A DNA stretch of 64,000 bases from Fibrobacterota bacterium (GTDB lineage: Bacteria; Fibrobacterota; Fibrobacteria; UBA11236): the NCBI GenBank assembly GCA_028287465.1, contig JAQBPO010000076.1, forward strand, positions 1 to 64,000. The letters run 5' to 3'. The translations under genes and the position numbers were made by a program. Of this stretch, positions 59,834 to 64,000 are shown piece after piece (within the stretch, counting starts at the first letter, position 1; each line of letters starts with the position of its first letter). The notes under the pieces are model-generated. The model did not search any database and was not told where the DNA came from. It saw only the letters and a list, made by a program, of their open reading frames with translations.

Positions 59834-61801
59834 CTATTGGCGCAGGACGGAAACCGGTACGGTCTTCAAAACCTTGCCGCCGGACTTCAGGATGCAATAG
59901 TACGCTCCCACCGGAACGGATCCGAGCTTGAGCCGGTACGCCCCTGCCGGCTTCTCCGCCTCCGACAGGACTTCCGAGACCCGCATTCCCTGGGGAGTCA
60001 CCAGGTTCAGGGAGACCTTCATCTTCCGCGGCAGGTAATACGAGATGAACAGGGCATCGCCGATATATCCCCCGCGCAAGGCGATCGCACCGGAGTTCCC
60101 GTCGGCAATGGGCGCGACGGAAACCGTCGGGGATTGGCCGGTCAGGACCAGCAAGGTGACGCCCGGCTGGTTCTGGGTATAGTCCTTGGTGAAGGACGTG
60201 CCGGTCAAGGTGACCGTGGACGCGCTGTCCAGAAGCTTTAAGGTGCCGTCGGCCTCCAAGGCATCCCATTGCGCGCTGCTCGGTTTCGCCGGACGGCCCT
60301 GGTTGACCCAGGTGGTGAAGGAGTTGCTGTGGGTCTTGTCAACGCCGTAACGCTCGATCTTCATCTTGCCGGGAATGAAGGGAAGGTTGTTGATCTGCAG
60401 GTGCACCATGTCCGCCACCGTCGATATGGAGGGATTGTTGCCTGACCCGTAGTTATGGTCGTAGATAAGGACCTGGACCTGGGACTTGTCCTTGCTGAAG
60501 GTGGCCAATCCGTTCAGGCCGCGATCGCTGGTGGTCCCGCCCGTTACGGAAAGGGTGGAGTCGCCCAGCATATGCAGCATCCGGAAGGCGTTGAAAGAGG
60601 GTTTCTTGGCGTCGCGCTGGCGCAGGATCATGCCCATGGCCCCGGCATACGCGGAGGTGGAGCTCAGGTTGTTCTCCTCGAAGATGTCCGAGATCACCCA
60701 GAAGCTGAAGACGTCGGGCGGCGGAGCGCCCTGGTTCTGATCGGCGAAAAGGGAATGGATCGACTTCACCACGAAGGACGCGTTCGCCTCGTCGTCGAAG
60801 TAGTTGTAGCGTGCGCTGGCGTTCCATTCCGTCTGCAGGTTCTCGAGCTTGAGGGTGGGATAGCGCTTCAGGAAGGCCACGATCCCGCGATTGCGTCCCG
60901 CGAATCCGGTGGGATTCTGGTCGCCCTCGTTCCAGGGGTACTGGTGCCAGGAGATGAAATCGACCTTGGTGGACTTCTTGGCGGGCGCGGCGTAGTTGGT
61001 GGTGAGGCAATGGTTCAGGAACCGCTTGAGCATGCCCGCGGTGTCGGATAGCGCCGTGGCCGGCCCTCCGATGCGGATATTGGGATTGGCGGCGATGGCC
61101 CCTTCCGCGGCGTAATCGTACATGCGGAAGTAGTCATCCTCGGAGCCGGTGAAGAATTGCGGCTTGATGTCCGGCTCGTTCCAGACCTCCCAGCGCCAGG
61201 CCTCGACCTCGGCCGCGGTATAGCGCTCGACGCTGTGCTTGATGATTTCCGTGACCAGGTTCTTCCACTTGACGTAATCCTTGGGCGGGGTGACGTTGGC
61301 GGGCTTGCCGTTGTACCAGCAGGTGGTGGTGGTGCCCGAGGCGAGGGCGCTGGGCATGAAGCTGAGCTCGACGATGGGCCGCCATCCGAGGGACGTGATG
61401 AAGTCCATGATGGAGTCGTAATTCTTCCAGTTATAGGAAGGATTGCCCGCGCCGTCCTCCTTGTAGATCCCCACGTCGTCGTTGAGGATCCCGTGCGCGC
61501 GCACGGACTTCATCCCCAATTCCTTTTTGGCGACGGCATAGGCGGATTGGATATTGCCGCCGTAGCCGGAATGCAGCACGGTGTAGAAATGATCCGATCC
61601 GACGCAGTTTTCCCAGAAGCGATTGAGCGGTGAGGTCCCCTTTCCCGCATCGACGGTGATGTTGTAGGCCGTGGCCGCCTTCACGGGCGAGCCAAGCATC
61701 AGGAGGGCGGCCAGGGCCGCGAAAACCGGAAAGGGGAAACGCCGCATCGGGCGGAAACGCATCATAGCCGCGGAAATCCGCGCGAACGGACGAACAGTCA
61801 T
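59834..61801 (-). CDS. Secreted GH39-like glycoside hydrolase, copy 2
   Basis: The 655-residue product has a signal peptide (ending PVKAA) and a GH39-type barrel very similar to the one at 10723-12609: shared blocks include KELGMKRVRAHGIL-like KELGMKSVRAHGIL, VELSFMPSALASGT, EVWNEPD (acid/base Glu) and LQTEWNAS (nucleophile Glu). A beta-sandwich and a C-terminal domain follow, with LNLVTPQGMRVSEVL and a GAYYCILKSGGK strand in the last 60 residues, an FlgD/sorting-like end. I chose the ATG at 61801 (GGGG six bases upstream), although a methionine 12 residues on would also leave a good signal peptide. Confidence 0.85.
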   Translation of the reverse strand: MTVRPFARISAAMMRFRPMRRFPFPVFAALAALLMLGSPVKAATAYNITVDAGKGTSPLNRFWENCVGSDHFYTVLHSGYGGNIQSAYAVAKKELGMKSVRAHGILNDDVGIYKEDGAGNPSYNWKNYDSIMDFITSLGWRPIVELSFMPSALASGTTTTCWYNGKPANVTPPKDYVKWKNLVTEIIKHSVERYTAAEVEAWRWEVWNEPDIKPQFFTGSEDDYFRMYDYAAEGAIAANPNIRIGGPATALSDTAGMLKRFLNHCLTTNYAAPAKKSTKVDFISWHQYPWNEGDQNPTGFAGRNRGIVAFLKRYPTLKLENLQTEWNASARYNYFDDEANASFVVKSIHSLFADQNQGAPPPDVFSFWVISDIFEENNLSSTSAYAGAMGMILRQRDAKKPSFNAFRMLHMLGDSTLSVTGGTTSDRGLNGLATFSKDKSQVQVLIYDHNYGSGNNPSISTVADMVHLQINNLPFIPGKMKIERYGVDKTHSNSFTTWVNQGRPAKPSSAQWDALEADGTLKLLDSASTVTLTGTSFTKDYTQNQPGVTLLVLTGQSPTVSVAPIADGNSGAIALRGGYIGDALFISYYLPRKMKVSLNLVTPQGMRVSEVLSEAEKPAGAYRLKLGSVPVGAYYCILKSGGKVLKTVPVSVLRQ

Positions 61802-61948
61802 CTTCAAACCCCACGCTCAAAGGAATATCATACAGGAAAATGAAAATTAACCTGCCGGGAACCGCCCTTCCGGGAATTAAAAGGGGGCGCCGACCCCAAA
61901 TTTCCAAACGGCCCGCGTCCCCGACCGCACCTGGACGGGTCCCCCCAG

Positions 61949-61964
61949 ATTCACAATTGTGAAT
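61949..61964. promoter_or_regulatory. TTCACA-N2-TGTGAA element, copy 3 (perfect 16-base palindrome)
   Basis: ATTCACAATTGTGAAT is a perfect palindrome in the 243-base gap between the divergent GH39 gene (start 61801) and the LamG-like gene (start 62045). Related elements lie at 25695 and 42660. It looks like a dimeric regulator site. Confidence 0.55.
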
Positions 61965-62044
61965 AAAATCCCCCAAGCGGGGAAGCGGCCGGCCCGGATC
62001 GCCTTCAAATCGACTTACGGTCCGGGGAATGGTACCCTTTCGCC

Positions 62045-62659
62045 ATGGCAATACCCTATCAGGAAACCTGGAATTTCGAGTCCCTGGAACGCATCGGCGG
62101 GCATCCCGCGAGTCCGGACGGTTCCCCGGAAATCATCCAGACCGATCGCGGTCCGGCCCTGTTCCTCGACGGCATCGGGGACCGGCTGTTGGTGCGGGGA
62201 AATCCCCTCAAGGATGCCGCCGCGTTCACGGTCGAGATCCTCTTCAAACCGGGTGCGGGCCCGAACCGGGCCAACGAGCCGCGCTTCCTCCATATCCAGG
62301 ATCCGGACGATCCGCAATCCAAACGGCTCATGGTGGAAATCCGCGTCAATGAGCAGGCGCGCTGGTCCCTGGACGCCTTCCTGCTCACGGACGCAGGGGA
62401 CAAGGCCCTGCTCGATCTGGGAAAGACCCATCCCACGGACGTGTGGGCGCATGCGGCGGTGACTTACGATGGAAGGGCCCTTAGGACCTACGTGAACGGC
62501 GTGGAGGAATTGAGCGGGCCCCTAGCGCACGAGGCGCGCATCCTGGATCCGGGCGCGATCGTTTCCGTCGGATCCCGGATGAACAAGGTCCATTGGCTGT
62601 TCGGGACCATCCATTCGATCCGGTTCACCCACGCCGCGCTGACGGTGTTCCAGGCCTGA
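62045..62659 (+). CDS. LamG/concanavalin-like domain protein, no signal peptide
   Basis: The 204-residue product is a single LamG-type jelly roll: ALFLDGIGDRLLV, FTVEILFKPG, WAHAAVTYDGRALRTYVNGVEEL and SVGSRMNKVHWLFGTIHSIRF are the usual strands. No signal peptide is present, which is unusual because such domains normally bind glycans outside the cell. Either it is cytoplasmic or leaves by another route. No strong ribosome binding site precedes the ATG. It is divergent from the GH39 gene across the 61949 palindrome. Confidence 0.75.
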   Translation: MAIPYQETWNFESLERIGGHPASPDGSPEIIQTDRGPALFLDGIGDRLLVRGNPLKDAAAFTVEILFKPGAGPNRANEPRFLHIQDPDDPQSKRLMVEIRVNEQARWSLDAFLLTDAGDKALLDLGKTHPTDVWAHAAVTYDGRALRTYVNGVEELSGPLAHEARILDPGAIVSVGSRMNKVHWLFGTIHSIRFTHAALTVFQA

Positions 62660-62721
62660 GGCCCTGGACCACCTGACCTTCGGCTACCCCTACGCGGGGC
62701 AACCGCAGGGCGGTAATGGCT

Positions 62722-63549
62722 TTAAGGCGCGGGTTGCACGATGGCGTTCGCGTCCAGCACGACCGCCGTCTGCGCCAGCAGTCTGCCGTTGACCGTGGCC
62801 CCGGTGCGCATGGTAATGGAGGTCTGGCTGAGCTCGATGCCTTCGAAGTGCGAAGTGGTCCCGTGTTCGGCCGCGCCGGCGACCTGCCAGAAGATATTCT
62901 TGGCCAAGGCGCCGCCTTTCAGGATGACCTTGGCCGAGGAGGCCTGGGTCAGGTTGCCGGCGACCTGGAAAATCCAGACATCGTTCGGCCCGCCCGACAA
63001 GGTGACGTCCGTGGAAATCAGGACCGTCGTGCCCCATTTGTAGACCGCGGGCGCGAGCGTCCGGCCGCCGATGCTGCCGGCGCCCAGTTCGATATAGTCC
63101 GGGGCGCGTCCCGCCGCATCGGTAAAGGCCGTCATCATGTTGGAGACCGCCGTGGTCAGGTTGGCCGGGGTCGGGGAATCGAAGTCGGCGGCATAGACCT
63201 TGCCGGTAATCAAGGCCGAGGTCGAAAAGGTGGAGGGAGGGGCGAGGAGGGAGAATCCCGTGATGAAACTGGCGGCCGCGGGGCTCACGCCCACGTCCCC
63301 GGTAACGACCGTGGTACCCGTGGTCGAGACCGCGCTTTTCGCCAGGATCACGAAATCGCCGGACTTTCCGAGCAGGACGGGGGCGGGCCCCTTTCCCATA
63401 CCGGCCAAACCGGTCCCGGGACCGGGCTTGGTCGGCTCGGAGACGGAATCGTTCGCGTCGCTGACGCATCCGATCATGGAGGCGCCCAACATCAGGGCCA
63501 GGGCCATCATCACCGATAGCGACGGACTTTTCGAAATCAAGTTTTTCAT
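62722..63549 (-). CDS. Ice-binding-like (DUF3494) lipoprotein
   Basis: The 275-residue product has a lipoprotein signal ending SMIGC (Cys28), a Gly/Pro linker and a DUF3494 domain (about residues 60-272): FVILAKSAVSTTGTTVVTGDVGVSP, LGAGSIGGRTLAPAVYKWGT, NDVWIFQVAGNLT and NGRLLAQTAVVLDANAIV are the family landmarks. DUF3494 beta-solenoids bind ice in polar microbes but also serve as adhesins elsewhere. It lies 28 bases after the cut gene at the right edge on the same strand, so they may form one transcript. Confidence 0.88.
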   Translation of the reverse strand: MKNLISKSPSLSVMMALALMLGASMIGCVSDANDSVSEPTKPGPGTGLAGMGKGPAPVLLGKSGDFVILAKSAVSTTGTTVVTGDVGVSPAAASFITGFSLLAPPSTFSTSALITGKVYAADFDSPTPANLTTAVSNMMTAFTDAAGRAPDYIELGAGSIGGRTLAPAVYKWGTTVLISTDVTLSGGPNDVWIFQVAGNLTQASSAKVILKGGALAKNIFWQVAGAAEHGTTSHFEGIELSQTSITMRTGATVNGRLLAQTAVVLDANAIVQPAP

Positions 63550-63577
63550 GTGAGTATCCTTAATTCGTGGTGAAGAA

Positions 63578-64000
63578 TCATTTTACCTGGTACAGGAATC
63601 CGTTCACGGGAGCCAACGAAGCGGGTACCGTGGCTTTGGATTCGCCTGCGGGAACGACGAGGCGATGCTTGAGCGAGCCGCTTGTGCCGAATATCGAAAC
63701 CGTCCGCGAAAACGGGGAAAGGCCCAGGTCAAGCGCAAGCCCGGATCCGGACCGGACGATGCGGATGCCGCGGGCCCCGGATGCCAGCAAAGGATCGATG
63801 GAGGTCACGGCGAAATTGAAATCGACCAGTACCGTCGCGCCGGAAGCGACGATGATGTTCTCACGCGTAGACGTTCCGTTGGCGCTTATCACCGTGATCC
63901 AGTAGTTGGGGGTTCCCGGAACGATGCTGTCGAAAACATACGCTCCGGAAGCGTTGGTCCGGGCGCTGTCGAGAATGGCTCCCGTCGCCGAGCCGCGCCT
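63578..64000 (-). CDS. Partial exported protein with carboxypeptidase-regulatory-like repeats
   Basis: The frame is open from the right window edge to the stop at 63578, giving 140 residues of the C-terminal part. It contains TNASGAYVFDSIVPGTPNYWITV, the pattern of CarboxypepD_reg/SdrB-like surface domains, followed by a beta strand-rich end (ATVLVDFNFAVTSID) and a closing segment VSIFGTSGSLKHRLVVPAG with GFLYQVK, resembling an FlgD/sorting-like domain. The start and domain order upstream are outside the window. A GTG at 63890-63892 is only an internal codon. Confidence 0.65.
   Translation of the reverse strand, partial: RRGSATGAILDSARTNASGAYVFDSIVPGTPNYWITVISANGTSTRENIIVASGATVLVDFNFAVTSIDPLLASGARGIRIVRSGSGLALDLGLSPFSRTVSIFGTSGSLKHRLVVPAGESKATVPASLAPVNGFLYQVK

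Noticed and set aside
1-64000. CRISPR array, insertion sequence or phage region
   Set aside because: I found no regular spaced repeats, no transposase or integrase motifs and no terminal inverted repeats flanking a gene block.

Overview
GC-rich chromosomal DNA from a free-living Gram-negative bacterium, most likely a member or relative of the Fibrobacterota. Pointers to that group are a TIGR02147-family regulator coupled to a surface lipoprotein, a very high share of exported lipoproteins and carbohydrate-active proteins, and a recurring C-terminal 'D-x-x-G-R' domain on secreted enzymes that resembles a sorting domain. The assignment is an inference from gene content. I see no rRNA, tRNA, CRISPR array, transposase or phage gene.

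Layout. 1-498: low-GC left edge, possibly with the end of a cut gene. 499-12609: sugar and envelope genes (NagB/PIG-L fusion, outer-membrane protein, DUF1080 protein, pentaheme lipoprotein, AraC regulator, Gfo/Idh/MocA oxidoreductase, CBM6-like protein, GH39 enzyme). 13050-13547: DUF6174-like lipoprotein closed by a clear intrinsic terminator. 13835-23546: a compact locus of ten genes on one strand: anion-type porin, SsuA-like binding protein, two different SsuC-like permeases, SsuB-like ATPase, membrane-anchored PpiC-like protein, HupE/UreJ-like membrane protein, secreted DUF3604 (PHP-like) protein and two tandem DUF2292/YezD mini-proteins. I read this as an organosulfur (or related anion) acquisition and processing system; it is the best candidate here for an undescribed system. 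23634-29622: DJ-1/PfpI protein, beta-helix protein, secreted esterase, aldo/keto reductase and GH18 chitinase-like enzyme. 29836-39532: lipoproteins, a papain-like protease, beta-propeller (PD40) proteins, an outer-membrane barrel and a CE6-like esterase; one propeller gene carries a one-base frameshift. 39554-42652: MBOAT/AlgJ-type polysaccharide O-acylation module with a GNAT gene. 42812-49059: second DUF1080 protein, second papain-like protease, TIGR02147 regulator with its lipoprotein, and a GSDH-type dehydrogenase. 49475-53196: envelope-lipid cluster (LplT/PlsC fusion, CDP-alcohol phosphatidyltransferase, Omp85-type barrel). 53180-64000: PL14-like lyase, small proteins, copper-storage protein, second GSDH-type protein, phospholipase-D-like protein, second GH39 enzyme, LamG-like protein, ice-binding-like lipoprotein and a cut gene at the right edge.

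How the genes fit together. Most products are exported. The GH39, GH18, CE1-like, CE6-like, PL14-like, CBM6 and beta-helix proteins suggest breakdown of plant, fungal or algal polysaccharides at the cell surface. The MBOAT module suggests the cell also decorates its own polysaccharide. Several gene types occur twice or more in this 64 kb (GH39, C1 protease, GSDH, DUF1080, Ig-like lipoprotein, PD40 propeller), so local duplication is a theme. A TTCACA-N2-TGTGAA element near three carbohydrate-related genes may mark a shared regulon. Names rest on motifs and family resemblance read by eye; no database search was run.
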